A DNA stretch of 64,000 nucleotides, taken from contig OY743168.1 of the NCBI GenBank assembly GCA_963555705.1, positions 99,589,925-99,653,924 on the forward strand, read 5' to 3'. This DNA comes from Ligustrum vulgare. Taxonomy: Eukaryota; Streptophyta; Magnoliopsida; Lamiales; Oleaceae. The stretch's first letter is position 1. Every line of letters starts with the position of its first letter. Positions 12,301-23,901 of this stretch are shown piece by piece. The position numbers were made by a program, and so were the translations under genes. The notes under the pieces are model-generated. The model saw only the letters and a program-made list of their open reading frames with translations, was not told the origin of the DNA and did not search any database.

Positions 12301-13150
12301 TAATTTGATCCAAAATCAGATCATTGGATATAGGTAAAACATATACTCTAGCGTTTTTGGAAAACATGTAGATATTTCAGTGTTCTAAAAGGCGAGAAAA
12401 TGCGCTGCCTAGGCGCACATTAGTGTGACGCGTCAAAACGCCCCACATATACCATATTTTAAATATGTTATTTAAATATTATTTTTTCTTAATTGTTTTT
12501 ATTTGCCACTAATTTATTTGTAAAATTTTCCTCTTCCAAATGATTTTTTAAATATTATTTTTATCTTATTTTTATGGGTTAAAATACTTTGAAATAAATT
12601 ATAGTATAATAAATAATATTAAAAATTATTAATCTATATTTTATTTAAATTAGTAATTTTGTAATTAAAGAATATTGTTTTTTATATGTTATATATTTTT
12701 TGTGTATTAAGTATTTATTTAAAAAACTATTTAATGTCTTAAAAATAAATAAAATAATATTAAAAATTCGAAATGCATTATGACGCTTATTCTTCCCATT
12801 GACACACTTAAACTTGTAATTCTTGATGCTTAATCTCTCGAAGCCTCGCAACACATTACACCTTTTAGAACCCTGAGATATTTGCTTATCCATTCAGGTT
12901 GTGATCTGATAGGATAAAATTGATTCAGATCTGATTTGACAAGGACTTTCAAGAGTTGTCGTGATTGGAATATAACTAGAGATAACGTGGTTATTTGGTT
13001 GAGTATAATAAAATTTTGGATTGTTTGTTATACAACCTTGACTTCATCGAAAGGAGTTGCCATCTTGATTGGGAATATGATCATTAATGTAATGATGATG
13101 TTGACAAGATAAATGATTCGATGTTTCATATATATTCTAAGGGCAAGTGG
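9400..13150 (+). pseudogene. Ty1/Copia retrotransposon pol, heavily mutated
   Basis: Translation in shifting frames shows Copia pol landmarks in order. They are an integrase FITFTDDYS motif (10425-10451), an RT start WIFVDAPNGVKPIGC (11479-11523), an RT active-site box YVNDTLLI in place of YVDDxLL (11943-11966), and a CTRYVISYVG block (12250-12285) before the RNase H region. The RNase H segment (HW...VK.IL, then SGCDL near 12890-12905) is interrupted by a MITE at 12378. Many stops and frameshifts are present, so it is a fossil. It lies antisense to the WRKY gene, inside its intron. Neither LTR boundary could be fixed. Confidence 0.8.
12378..12875. mobile_element. hAT-type MITE inserted in the Copia fossil
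   Basis: The element starts CAGTGTTCTAAAAGGCG and ends CCTTTTAGAACCCTG, imperfect inverted repeats of the CAGKGTTCTAAAA type. It is flanked on both sides by the identical 8-bp AGATATTT (12370-12377 and 12876-12883), the TSD length of hAT transposons. The GCCTAGGCGC motif near the left end is common in this MITE type. It interrupts the RNase H part of the Copia pol, so it inserted later. It has no transposase of its own; the minus-strand open frame at 12645-12893 is chance. Confidence 0.88.
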
Positions 13151-13901
13151 GATAAGTTAGGTAGAGGATATAATTATTGATTATTGTTTTATTAATTTCA
13201 ATTTTCCTAAGAGTACAATCTCATTCTTTTAGTGAAATACAATGTGATTAATAAATTATTTTGATTAATCAAGAATTGATCATGTCATAATTAATTTATT
13301 GGAGCTTAGTTTAACTGGGTCCGATCATGTTCCCTAGGTGGTTTCACTATAATGGGCTTATACATGTTTATTACTTGTAATGGACTTTGCAGAAATGGAA
13401 TTGAGTTATGGTATTAGGCTTGGTAGGGTTTTGGAGTGTAAAAATGTTACAAATAATATCCTAACTCTATTTTTCTTAACTTAGTTTGCAAAGTGGCGAG
13501 ACACACACACCAAAATTTGTAGTGCGTGTTATCGCCTTATATTCAAAACCCTAATCCTAGTGTAACTTAAATCTAGAGAAAGGTGATCACACACCTGCAT
13601 AGCTGCTATTGGAGAATACTGGGAAAAGCTTGAGGATTTGAAAATTTGATGGAATCAAGAAGTAATTGGAAAAAAGATTATTGTAAAGCACGTTATAAGG
13701 GTAATATCGTTTTCATTCTTGTATGCACAAAATTATTTATTCCAAGTTAAATATATAGAACATAAAATCCAGTAACGGGATGATCTAGTCATGAGAAATC
13801 AATTTTTGTGAGTAAAGCAACCCAAGTTCCCAACTGTACATGCATGGTGATTTTATGCTATATATAAGGAAAACCAATATAGCAATAATATATGTACGTA
13901 C
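13151..13901. mobile_element. Probable 3' LTR region of the Copia fossil and WRKY intron end
   Basis: A purine-rich stretch (about 13140-13151, GGGCAAGTGGGAT) looks like a polypurine tract. It is followed by AAGTTAGGTAGAGGATATAA, which is shared with the end of the duplicated block at 6755-6800. This is expected if both flank LTR starts. The right LTR end is not recognisable. The WRKY 5' splice donor GTACGTAC (plus positions 13894-13901) ends the intron. Confidence 0.4.
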
Positions 13902-14179
13902 CTTGGAAAATTTTGGTTCTTCACAGCCTTTTGACCGTATTTTCTCCATCGATAGCCATCATCCAGTATATCAACTTTGCTTCTTGTTCGAAAAGCAATT
14001 TTTGGTTTTTTTGGTTTCTTTTCATCAGATTTTTTCTTACCAGATTTCACTTGTGGTACTGGGAAATGGATTTCCCTCTTCAATCCATCCGGGATATTAT
14101 TGTTATAATATACGCCATTTAGGACATCGGAATTAGTCGTGTTTGAGGAAGCAAGAAGAAGCGTTGGATGATTCTCCAT
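13902..14179 (-). CDS. WRKY75: WRKY transcription factor (group IIc, WRKY75/45-like), exon 1
   Basis: Starts at the ATG at 14179 (MENHPTLLL) and encodes 92 residues plus the first two bases of an arginine codon. A lysine-rich linker (residues about 45-60) leads into FRTRSKVDILDDGYRWRKYG, the start of the WRKY domain with an intact WRKYGQK heptapeptide, then AVKNQNFP. The donor AG|GTACGT follows at the conserved PR intron position. The partner exon is at 4988-5162. No stop interrupts the joined frame and the splice signals are canonical, so the gene could be functional despite the 8739-bp intron. Group IIc proteins act as nuclear W-box-binding regulators. Long repeat-filled introns can attract silencing; whether this one does cannot be seen here. 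Confidence 0.93.
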
Positions 14180-15373
14180 TAATATATATATGTATAGATG
14201 AATAAAAGTACAGTGGTAATGTTAAACGAGAATATATGTGTCTATATATATATTATATATAGGCATGAGCAAGAAGAAAGATGCCGTATAGAAAACGTTT
14301 CAATATAAGAATTAGAAGAAAAAATTCAATGGAATTGTTAGTCCAGGTACATGAGAGAGATGGAAAAAGGGGTGGCGGCTTCATCATTAAGATAGAGACT
14401 TGTATTAGTGACAACCACAGTACGTACATAGGTTTTAGACTTCATTTTGATCGGTCTCGACTGGATTAACATATATTTACAATCTAAACTATAGACTTTC
14501 TCACTAAAAAACTTTTAAATAAAACTAATAACTCTATGATAATTTCAAATTCATAAACATCCTTCAACTCATATGAGAAAAAGAAAAAAAATGTGTATTC
14601 CTTAAATTAGTTTTTTCACTTGTATACAAAAAAAAAAAAAAAAAATCATTTTCACCTTCAACATTAAACATTTTATTCTCTATTAGTCATATTCAAATTT
14701 TAAGTTTCTTTGTCAAATATTATTTTGATGCTGGTTATATTCTCACCAAATCCATAAAAATAAAGTGTAGTGAAGATTCACTTCTTTGTTCAAAAAGTCA
14801 ATTATTAAAGTATGATGCGTATAAATTTGTTTTTGTAAAATATTAATTGTACGAAAAATTAATTAAATTTTATTTTCCAATCAATTTAAATTCTTATTGT
14901 ATTAAAATCTTGAAGTGCAAATTTCTTGAGAAGATCATATGTTTGTATTTTAAGTTGGTTTATATGTATATATTTTTTTTATCTTGTATTCGAATTTTAA
15001 AGTGAATTTTAGTTTTTACAGTTTATAAAATGTCACAAGGTACGTGCAAGTGTGCAACTTCAAGTTAATATTCTGTAAATATGTATCGTAATTTGTTCAC
15101 TTCGACTCCTTTTATGTTTTTGAACCCATTTTATTATCATGTGTTTACTATGTCAAACAATGAAAAGAAACCACGAGGGCATGTTGTTATCAATTTAAAG
15201 AAATATGTGTGCTACTTTGGGATTCAGAGTACATGAATCAATTTGTTGAGCCATAAATTTGAAGGCACGGATTTCACAACAATTTTCCTGATCAAACATT
15301 GCTCTAATTAAATATGATATCTTTTGTATCTCGAATAATCATACTTCAGTAGGGAACCTAGATTAGATACATC
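14180..15373. promoter_or_regulatory. Upstream region of the WRKY gene
   Basis: AT-rich, without a gene. Short TATATATA tracts occur just upstream of the ATG (about 14190-14200 and 14244-14262, reading toward the gene) and could serve as core promoter. A poly-A run lies at about 14628-14645. The open frame at 14281-14469 has no family support. Confidence 0.3.
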
Positions 15374-15604
15374 CACTAGTACAAAAAAGCATAAAAAAAG
15401 GGGAATACACGTCGATTTTTCAAAAAATCGACGTGTAAAAAAAGACGGTGGTATTTTCATAATTTTTATTTTGAAATATGCGTCGGTTCTTAATAAGAAT
15501 CGACGCGCAAAGTCGGACCGGCTGACTTTGCGACTTTGCTCGACGGAAACCTAATTTGAATGATATGATATTTAAAGTTGTATTTACACGTTTATAATAC
15601 GTAG

Positions 15605-15712
15605 GAATCACTAGATGTTGCTAGTTATTTCTCCTGAGAAGAATACGGTGTACTTCTTGGATTCAGCTGCTGCATCTAAGCGTGACTTAGATATTAAGCT
15701 GATATTGAACAC
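15605..15712 (+). pseudogene. Ulp1-like exon of the interrupted CACTA
   Basis: The exon is bounded by GTAG at 15601-15604 and a GTAAGT donor at 15713. It encodes LLVISPEKNTVYFLDSAAAS, colinear with 85-192 of the first element. This is the strand with the Asp-containing motif of C48 peptidases. The remaining exons were lost at the retrotransposon insertion just downstream (15853). Confidence 0.7.
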
Positions 15713-15852
15713 GTAAGTTAGGAAACTTTTCATGAAATAATTGAGGAGTTGTGGTGAAATTGATTGTGGAGTTGTGGTTAAATTGATACATTTATATTGT
15801 GATTGTTGAGAAGTTGATAGTTTTGAATAGCAAGGTCCCCCTAAAGGTTGCA

Positions 15853-17457
15853 TGTTTGCTCAAAATAGTGTACCTCAAGCGCACGGGTCGCGTACAAGTA
15901 ATAAAGTGGACTTTTTGAGTCCGGATTGTCGATCCCACGAGGAATGTTTACTTTAAATTATACAACTTTAATTAATTTAATTCTAACAACAAAGAGAAAC
16001 ACACAATTAAAGATGGATTTTGGAAAATAACTAAAAATCTACTAAAGATGGAAATATAAAAATACTTGAAGGTCTTGAGGGAAAATGTGGTTGGGATTCA
16101 TGGTTTCATTTAACCGTCACCTAATTAATTTCTCAACATGCAAATTAACAAATTACTCATTTACAATGTTAGACCCGATTTTCCAAGTTTAGCTAATTAC
16201 CTCTCTCGAGTGAAATTAACCCTAATCAATTGGTTTAACCTACTATATCTCTATGTCGATTAAAACTCAATCAATTGCATTAACTCTTTGTGAAAATAGT
16301 TCAATGGATCATCTAGGGTTTAAGGTATATCTCTATCCTTAACAAGAACCTAGAGCATTTATTATTTGGTCTAAAATGCACAATATCTCTCGATTATCAT
16401 ACACTTCACATAACATATATTTGGTGATCAATCAAACACATGGAATAATCTCAATAACAAATACACATGAAATAAGCATTTAATCATCAATACACAAATA
16501 TTAAAATTAATCAAAGCTATGTTAAATTACTACCATAAATCCCAACACAATCAATTAGCACATGTTATATAAATGATACAAATGAGAATATTTATAACAA
16601 TACATTGCAATTTTGACAAAATAATGGAGAAAATACAAAGTTATAGATAAAACCCTTTTTTTGAAGCTTGGCTATGATTTCTCCAAATATTTCACCACTT
16701 TAGATATATTCTCCTTGCTCTTGATTTGATCCCCAAGATTTATCAAATAGGTAAAAGAAAAGAAGAAGAAAAGACAAGGAAAATAAAAGAAAAGAAAAAT
16801 AAAAAAAAAAAAGAAAAGAAGAGGAGGAAACTGCGCAGCTCTGGAGCAGAATGAAGAAGACGTCCAGCACTGTCCAAAAAATCAGGTTTTAACTTTAAAA
16901 CCTAGGAAATTGCAACATTAGTCCCCAAACTTTGAAAGGTGTGCAAAAAGGTCCCCCAACTCTATTTCTCCCTTGATCCACATGCCCAGCTCAATAATTA
17001 TGTGGAAAAAGATGAAATCAGCTTTTAAACTGCTTCCAAGCCCTCAACTTCGATTTTGCAGCCCAAGTCCTCAACTTTTGACACTTGTGCACTTTGGTCC
17101 CCAACTTCATGTTTTTGTATGCGATTGATCCATTTTCACTCAAATTCATAAATTAAGCAATCATTTTGCTTTCTCTTGTGGTTTATCCTTGAATTTGAGT
17201 AATAGACCTTGATCCTCAACTTTTTGGGATGTTGCAATTTAGTCCTCAAACTTTTGATTTCTTTTAATTTGGTCCTTGAACGTCAAATTTGCTCATCTTT
17301 AAGCTCAATTGCACTCCAATCTTGTCCATTTGCTTTCCAATTGAGTTTGTACCTAATTTTACAAGATAAACACAATAAATAAGTAGATATTTGCTCAATT
17401 TGTCAATTAAATTGTCTATTTAAAAGCACAATAAGTGTGTAAAACGCACACTTATCA
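15853..17457 (-). repeat. 3' LTR of a minus-strand Gypsy element, about 1605 bp
   Basis: On the minus strand the LTR starts TGATAAGTGTGCG (plus-strand CACTTATCA ending at 17457) and ends GAGCAAACA at 15853, giving TG...CA termini. A purine-rich tract (minus-strand CTCAAGTTTGGGGGTG) sits directly before its start, as a 3' polypurine tract should. The long, low-complexity interior and the TGATAAGTG start resemble the Athila-like LTR at 55133-56501. No partner LTR exists on the other side, so the element is truncated. Confidence 0.75.
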
Positions 17458-17512
17458 CACCCCCAAACTTGAGCTTTTGCTCGTCTCGAGCAAAGATATC
17501 TACTAGTGCAAT

Positions 17513-20275
17513 CAAGTAACGTGAAATATAGATCAACAATGTTAGATAACTTGCAAATTACTCATGAATGCAAAATTGTATAATCAATTCAAAAGTATAA
17601 TTCCAAATAATGCTACCAAAAAGAAGTTTAGCTTATCCGATATTCGATTGGTGTGTGTGTGCAAAGTCACTTTCAATTGTCAATTTAGTTTCGAGAATGT
17701 TGATGAGTAAAGAGGTTTCAAGTCAAAACTACCCACCATTAGTGGTCAATTCTTTTTCTTTCCGACTCGTGACATTCATCCCCCAATAAATATTTTTCTT
17801 TCCTCTCCCGGGATGCAATTCTAGAGGGTACTCTCAAATCACTCTTTTCTTTTTCCACTCTAGTTTGGGTGTGTTTTACCGACAATCTCGACAACCTAGA
17901 AATGCGGTGACTCTCCACTAATGAGTGCTTCGACATTCAAGTTTATACTAAGCAATTCAAACCCACTATTCATCTAAGCCCTTATGCAAGTACAAATGCA
18001 TGATTTCTAACAACTAACATGATATTTGCTCGTGACTTCCCCACTCCCTTAAGCTTTCTAATTGACCCATGTAGCAAGCTTTAGGTCGGCAGCTCCCCGA
18101 TTTTTTAGATCAAAGGGTACCAGGTTTCAAAATACCCTTACGGACTTATTAACTTGAGTCAAAAAGGCTACGAAGTGGGGTAGACTTATTAAGCGAATGC
18201 AATGATAATGTGCTCTTTTTTTTTTCCAAGTGTGTGTGTGAGTACCCTACTCATTAAGCTTTCTAATTGACCCATGTAGCGAGCTTTCAGCCGGTAACTC
18301 CCAAGTTTCAAACTTAAGGCACCAAGTTTCAAGATACTCCTACGGACTTAATTACTCGAGTCAAAAAGGCTTCGAGATAGGGCAATGCAATGCAAAAATT
18401 AAAATGGGCTTAGAAATTTAGCATACGGTCATTACTTAGCTTATACTTGGCGAAATGCACTCCACACAAAATTCATTTCCATCATGTATGGAATCACCAC
18501 ACGTCTAAGCCGTCTCCTTTACCGGGTCGACCACCCCCAAACTTGTCTTACATTAGGATAAAGAGATTTAGAGCATTAGGAAAACTTTGATAGGTTGATA
18601 AAAATTAACAATACAAGCTCACAACCTAGTTCTTCTACTCCATTAACCTCATCACCCTTCAACAATTCCTAAACTTCACCAACAATCAATCATGACTATT
18701 GTGCTCAAGATAAATATGATCTTGCATGGATAAGCATTTTGTAAAAGTAGACACAAGTAGCATATTGGTCATAAATCATGAATCAATAACAATTTTAAAC
18801 ATCTAAGTAATCCTGGCCACGGAAAGGCTATCTAACATGTCAATACACAATAGGAAATCACCCCCAAACTTGAAATGCACATTGTCCTCAATGTGTAAAA
18901 TATAATCAAAGTAAGAGGAAAGAAGTTACTAGACATCCCAAGAAGTGGTGGGGCAATAATAAGTAGTCTTGGGCATGTGAACTCTCATAGCAATCACCAA
19001 CAATCCACCCCCAAACTTGTGTTGAAGCCTCCAATCAATTGAACACAAATTTCTCCAATGAGGCATTTCATCGAACACCTTGTGAGCATCCTATGAAAAC
19101 ACAAGAAAAGAGTAGATAATAAGTGGTGAATGATCCAAAAATTTAAATTACATTCATCATCTCGATTCTAACTCATAAATCCAATGTAATTTGCCCATCC
19201 ACATCACATTAAATCACACTTGAAGATAAAAGACAATATGAACCAAGTGATTTAAAAATGAGTTTTAAGTAAATTTTGACTTTGAAAGTTTGATATGAGT
19301 ATATGTTAGAATTAAATGAGAATGCATTGGAGCTATTTCACACTACCCAACTTGAGGAAGATAAATGTAGAAGATAGAGACTTGGCCCAACCAACTTATT
19401 TGCAAGAAAGTAAATAAAATGCAAGAAACTAAATAATATGCAAAAATAAAAATAAAGCAAGTAAATGATAGAGAATGGGTTGCCTCCCATTAAGCGCTTA
19501 TTTTAAAGTCATTAGCTCGACTCTCCGCATAAGCACTTCATGGCACTCTAAATGAAGCTTTTGATGTCCTGCCCATTGTGCTTCTTTTGGCTTTGCCCCA
19601 CTCTTCATTTGATCGAAATACTTGCACCTTGCCCCTTCCAAAGTCATGGGACTTGCCTATTCCATCCAACTCGAACTCAACAATGTAGACTTGCTCCTCC
19701 TCAAGTGGCTTAATCACAAATTCTATTATTGGACAATCAATGAAGTTGAGAGAATTTGATTTGATCTCTTCCTCATTAATTGCCACTTCTCCAAGTGATT
19801 CTATTGTGATTAAATCATCATTCTCTTCAAGCTCATCTCCATTTGTTGATGTCTCCTTAGATTGAATGACCGATCCAAAATTTGAATCCATGGGCAACGA
19901 ACAGTTTTTCCTATTAATTCCCAAGAGTGGGTTATACCCCCACATTCGGAATCCTTCCCAATACATGGCATCCCCCATTAGCATATCATCCTCATCCAAA
20001 TTGGCAAGCTTATTGTAATACTTTTCAAGTACCTTCTCATTCAATAATGGAGGACCATCTCCTACAAGAGTGATGTCATCATCCCAGTCATCCGGTACAC
20101 AATCTCCCAAGAGCATGTAACTCATATCCGAAGTGTCAATTGCTTGTTTTCGGTATTTCAAATATTGTCTAGACCCAAGTAACGTGAAATATAGATCAAC
20201 AATGTTAGATAACTTGCAAATTACTCATGAATGCAAAATTGTATAATCAATTCAAAAGTGTAATTCCAAATAATG
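17513..20275. repeat. 100-bp direct repeat (17513-17612 and 20176-20275)
   Basis: CAAGTAACGTGAAATATAGA through TTCCAAATAATG is present at both places with one visible difference. The right copy ends exactly where the second Gypsy element begins. This could be a duplicated patch used to repair the junction after a deletion, or a second fragment of the same family. Confidence 0.8.
19538..20161 (-). CDS. Acidic 207-residue ORF of the Gypsy element, unidentified
   Basis: An intact minus-strand frame beginning MKYRKQAIDTSDMSYMLLGD. It is rich in Asp and Glu in the first half (DDWDDD, NLDEDDM). It has no membrane segment, zinc knuckle, protease or polymerase motif. It lies between the element's lost pol region and its polypurine tract, where Athila/Tat Gypsy elements often carry an extra ORF. 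That location is the only hint of identity. It could also be the tail of a truncated longer protein. I do not assign a function. Confidence 0.4.
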   Translation of the reverse strand: MKYRKQAIDTSDMSYMLLGDCVPDDWDDDITLVGDGPPLLNEKVLEKYYNKLANLDEDDMLMGDAMYWEGFRMWGYNPLLGINRKNCSLPMDSNFGSVIQSKETSTNGDELEENDDLITIESLGEVAINEEEIKSNSLNFIDCPIIEFVIKPLEEEQVYIVEFELDGIGKSHDFGRGKVQVFRSNEEWGKAKRSTMGRTSKASFRVP

Positions 20276-21013
20276 ATCGTGTGTGATGAAATTCGAGGGG
20301 ATCGTTCATGATCGTGTGTGATGAAATTCCTTACGCAAGGTTCGGATCCATACTATAGCCGACCTTCCGCCTCAGATTTTCACTCCCTGACGGCCAGAAT
20401 CGTACCAGAGCGTTTCCTAGGTGGCGCATTCAATTCGGATGGGCTATTGGTATTTATTTCCAAGAAATATATGCATGAAATGGGAGGGGGGCAACATTTC
20501 ACGGCGTGTGGTATTCACCGTGGTAGCTGAACGGTTTTGTCCCTCCCTCTGACGGCTGGCGCTTTGATTAGCCCATTTCCCAAGAAGCATGGGTTACCCA
20601 TATTAATCATGCGGTTCACGAAAATCAAGGAATTTAGATTGTTGGGATTCCTATAAATCCTTCTTCATTTCGTTATTCCCCCCTTTTACCATTTTCTAAG
20701 AGTCTTTTGCAGCAGTACCTTGGCGAAAGCTTGCTCCGCTTCTTTCTTTCCTGCAAGTTTCAAGTCTTTTCCTCAAGGGCTTTCTACTCAGCGTCTATCT
20801 TTAACATTCCACAGTTTTTCTTGGCGAATCCTTCATTCCAGTGCACAATTTCAAGCATTCGCCATCTGAAGGTAAACCTCTTGGTCTCTGTATACACGAA
20901 ACTTTTCTATTTTTAGTTTCTCATTGTGGGTTTGGAAATTTTGTTTTTTGCACCTTGTTTTTCTTTCTTTGAGTCTCGTCCACCTTTAAAACAAAACAAA
21001 AAAAAAAGAAAAA
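20276..21013 (+). promoter_or_regulatory. Upstream region of the antisense ORF in the Tat-like element
   Basis: A duplicated ATCGTGTGTGATGAAATTC motif (20276-20294 and about 20310-20328) opens the region. CCTATAAATCC at about 20649-20659, followed by a pyrimidine-rich leader, gives a plausible plus-strand core promoter for the ORF at 21014. A CCCCCCTTTTACC stretch near 20680 could be a minus-strand polypurine tract, but no LTR start follows it. Confidence 0.35.
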
Positions 21014-23800
21014 ATGGAAAGAGTTGGGGGAACGGGTTCACAGGAAATGTTAGCGATAGCGATTCCCATCAGAGGTTTCTGCCCCATCTCTTTATCGATT
21101 TTTAGTTCCCGTTTCTTTATGGAGCAGATTAAGAGGAGGAATAGGAAAACTAGCGGTATAATTTATTTGAGTGATTCTGACAGTGAAGAAGAGAGAAACC
21201 AGAACTACATGGCTCATCTGTCGTCCGAAGAGGAATCTACACTAAAAGAACTTCGAAGCAAACGCGATAGAGACATGGGGAGAGAAGGAGCAACGGGTTC
21301 TTCTTCTGGCCCACAAGATCTTGATTTGGGCAACAGGGCCCCCTTCCGGGCGCATAGAGAGGAGCTGGGGCTCTCAGAAGAGGAAATAGCCCAGGTCGAA
21401 AGTTGGGTGGACCTGGTAAATAAGATATCAGGATATCATGTGGACCCCGATCCAAACCCAGATTCGTGGGAGAGCAGCGAGGTTGCTACCGAAATTCGAG
21501 GAGTTGATTTGGCTTGTGCCTCGGCGAAGTTCAGGATGCCAGAAGGGGCCCGTTTAGTGCATCCTACACCTTCCTGCCGACCATGCAGTCCTCCTCCAGG
21601 CCAAGCGGCTATATGTTACGACGCTTTATCCTGTGGGATGAGGTTACCCCTGCATCCATTCTTCAGAGCATTGCTTAGGAGTTATAACCTGTGTCCCTAC
21701 CAGCTGGCTCCCAATTTCTGGACTCAAGCAGTGGGTACTTGGCTGGTGTGGCAAGAGGTCAACCCTGACCATCCCATCCCACTGTACATCATTCATACCC
21801 TCTACACCTTGAAGAAATCAGTTAGAAGGGAAATGGATGTGAGGCCAGACGTCAAGGATTGGTATTACTTGTCTCCTAGGGGGTCGTATCATCCAGTTAT
21901 CACTGGTCATCCCACCTCAATAAAGAACTGGAGGAACCAGTGGTTCTGGGTTGCGGGGGAGTGGTAAAGCTCTCCTGTGGACCCTTGTCCGGAAATTTCT
22001 GTTCCCCGAACCCTTTCCGTCCCTAGTGAGTATTGCGTTTGCTTTAGTGTCCTTAAGTGTCATGTGTCGCTTGTTTTCATTTTCCACTCACCTTCTTTGG
22101 CTGGTTCTTAACATGTTTCTGATTTGTGACAGGGGACACTTTTGCCCGCCTACTCCCTGACGTGGATTTAGCGGCCGTGAGGCGTCTGTTCGCTTACAAA
22201 GGTACTTTTCAAGGGGCCATCCAACAAAACAAGCTATTCGTCAAGCACGGTCTTATGCGAGCCATGGGTGAGTTTGCTTTGTTACCGCTTTTATAGCCTC
22301 ATTTCTATATACTTTTTTTTTATAGCCTCATCTCTCTTTCTCTTGCTAGGTTCCAAGGACTTTCCAAAGATTTCTCTGAAAGGTCTCATGGCTACGAAGA
22401 TTCCCCCTGCACTCCGCCATGGAAGTGAAGTGGAAAGGAAACAAAAGGCGGTGTTGGCCAACCTGCAAGTCGGGGTGGCAAAGGAGGTCTCCGAGGCGTC
22501 TACAGCCCAGCTTCAAGGCCCTCTTCCAGCCCTAATGCCACCGCCTACTCTGTTACCTGTGGGCCCTCAAAAGCCTAACACAGAAAAGGAGGCCAACCCT
22601 AAGGGAGTCCTTCCAAAAGGGAAAGGAAAAAGGTCTGGCAGGGGTGGATCCAAGAGAGATAGGGAGGCTAAGGACGCCTCAGTGCCACCTATCTTGTCCG
22701 AAGTCATATCTGAGCAGTTATTGGAGGAGGAGCCTGCCCCTTTGAAGAGGCTAAAAAGGGGTAAGGGAAAGGAGTCTACTTCTGCGCCTCCGCCACCAAT
22801 GGTTGACGAACTGGAGGATGAGCCAAATGTGCCCATTGCAGGGTTGGCCTATGAGGTGACACCAGAGGGGGCAGAAGAACTTAGACATATTAAAACAAGC
22901 GTTCTCCCCAAAGATGTCACTTTCAGCCCTTCTCTATTTGACTCCCCCAGTTCTCCTTCAGCCCGGGCCGCCTTCATTACTGAGCAGTTTTGGACAGAGG
23001 GCTGGTCTGCTTTCTCCTCCAGCGTTAGCCCATCCCGGAAGTTGCTCGCCGCCAAGGCCATGAATGCCAGGGCGTTGGCCCTTATTGATGAGGTGGAGTC
23101 GTCTGTGGATGAGGCGCAGAGAGACAAAAAGAATGCTGAGACTGCTCTCCTGCACGCGGACAATATGCTTAAGGAGATCAATGACCTCAAGGCCCAGCTA
23201 TCTATAGCCCGAAAATCTTCTTCAGAAGAGAGGGCTAATGCGAAGCGCCTCCAAGAGGACAATGACAAATTAAAGCATGACCTCCATGCCTCTGAATCAG
23301 ACGTGGCAACATTGTGCAAAAAACTGGATGATTCTAACCGTGCACAGTCCATCGCCTCTGAGGCTCTGACCGCCGCCAATGCAGCCAAGTCCAGGTTGGA
23401 AGCCGAGGTGGCAGCAGCTAATGAAGAATTGGGGAGGGAGCGAGAGGCTAAGGCAAAGGCGGAGGAGGACCTTGCCTCTCTGGAAAAGCACATGCAAACG
23501 AGGATCACTGAAGTCCTGGAGAAGACTGTTACGACACGGGTGGAGAATGCTTTGAATACTAGAGTGTCGGAGGCTGTCCAGAATTTCAAAGATACCTTTG
23601 AAGAGACCCCTGAGTACGAGGCCATGCAGCGGGTTTTTGGGAACTTAGGGGCTAGGATGGCTTTAGGGGACGTGAAGGAAGCCTTTCCAACTTTGGATTT
23701 ATCCTCCATTGAAGCATTCTACCCTGAGCCTCAAGATGCTCCTGCAGATCCTCCTGATGCATCCAGCAAGGGCTCTCCAGAAGGCGTCCCTCCACAATGA
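21014..23800 (+). CDS. Antisense ORF of the Tat-like element (putative gypsy-type transposon protein), 3 exons
   Basis: Three exons with canonical borders fit one frame: 21014-22025 (donor GTGAGT), 22133-22267 (acceptor TGACAG, donor GTGAGT) and 22350-23800 (acceptor TTGCTAG). Exon 1 holds an acidic N-terminal part and a block with GMRLPLHPFFRALLRSYNL and then PNFWTQAVGTWLVW, which I read as the plant putative gypsy-type transposon domain (PF04195). Exon 3 encodes a proline- and lysine-rich linker and then a long Ala/Glu/Lys-rich coiled coil (about 23040-23600), ending at 23800. A TAA at 21965-21967 interrupts exon 1 while the splice phases remain intact, so this copy is a recent pseudogene or is read through. 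The ORF runs against gag-pol. Its role in the Tat life cycle is unknown; expression from its own promoter is my inference. Confidence 0.7.
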
Positions 23801-23866
23801 TCCCTTCCTACTTTTGCCTTTTTGTTGGGTAGTTTAGTTTTAGTTGTTTTCTTCTCTTCTTCCTTT

Positions 23867-23868
<2 letters not shown>

Positions 23869-23899
<31 letters not shown>
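23869..23899. repeat. Poly-T tract
   Basis: About 30 T residues shortly after the stop codon of the antisense ORF. Confidence 0.9.

Positions 23900-23901
<2 letters not shown>

Larger units (their letters stand above)
17458..20275 (-). mobile_element. 3' internal region of the truncated Gypsy element
   Basis: Runs from the polypurine tract (17458-17473) to the junction with the next element. It contains a two-fold repeat of about 200 bp (18050-18250 and 18258-18400, each with TTTCTAATTGACCCATGTAGC). A GGGTTGCCTCCCATTAAGCG motif at 19478-19497 is common in plant Gypsy elements. No protease, RT or integrase motif is present. A 207-codon ORF lies at 19538-20161. The first 100 bp after the tract region reappear at the right edge (see the direct repeat). 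Confidence 0.65.

Noticed and set aside
17739..17936. 65-codon minus-strand frame in the Gypsy 3' region
   Set aside because: Composition only, no family match, in non-coding retroelement sequence.
22849..23709. 286-codon minus-strand frame
   Set aside because: Mirror frame of the coiled-coil exon of the plus-strand ORF; codon pattern and splice phases support the plus strand.
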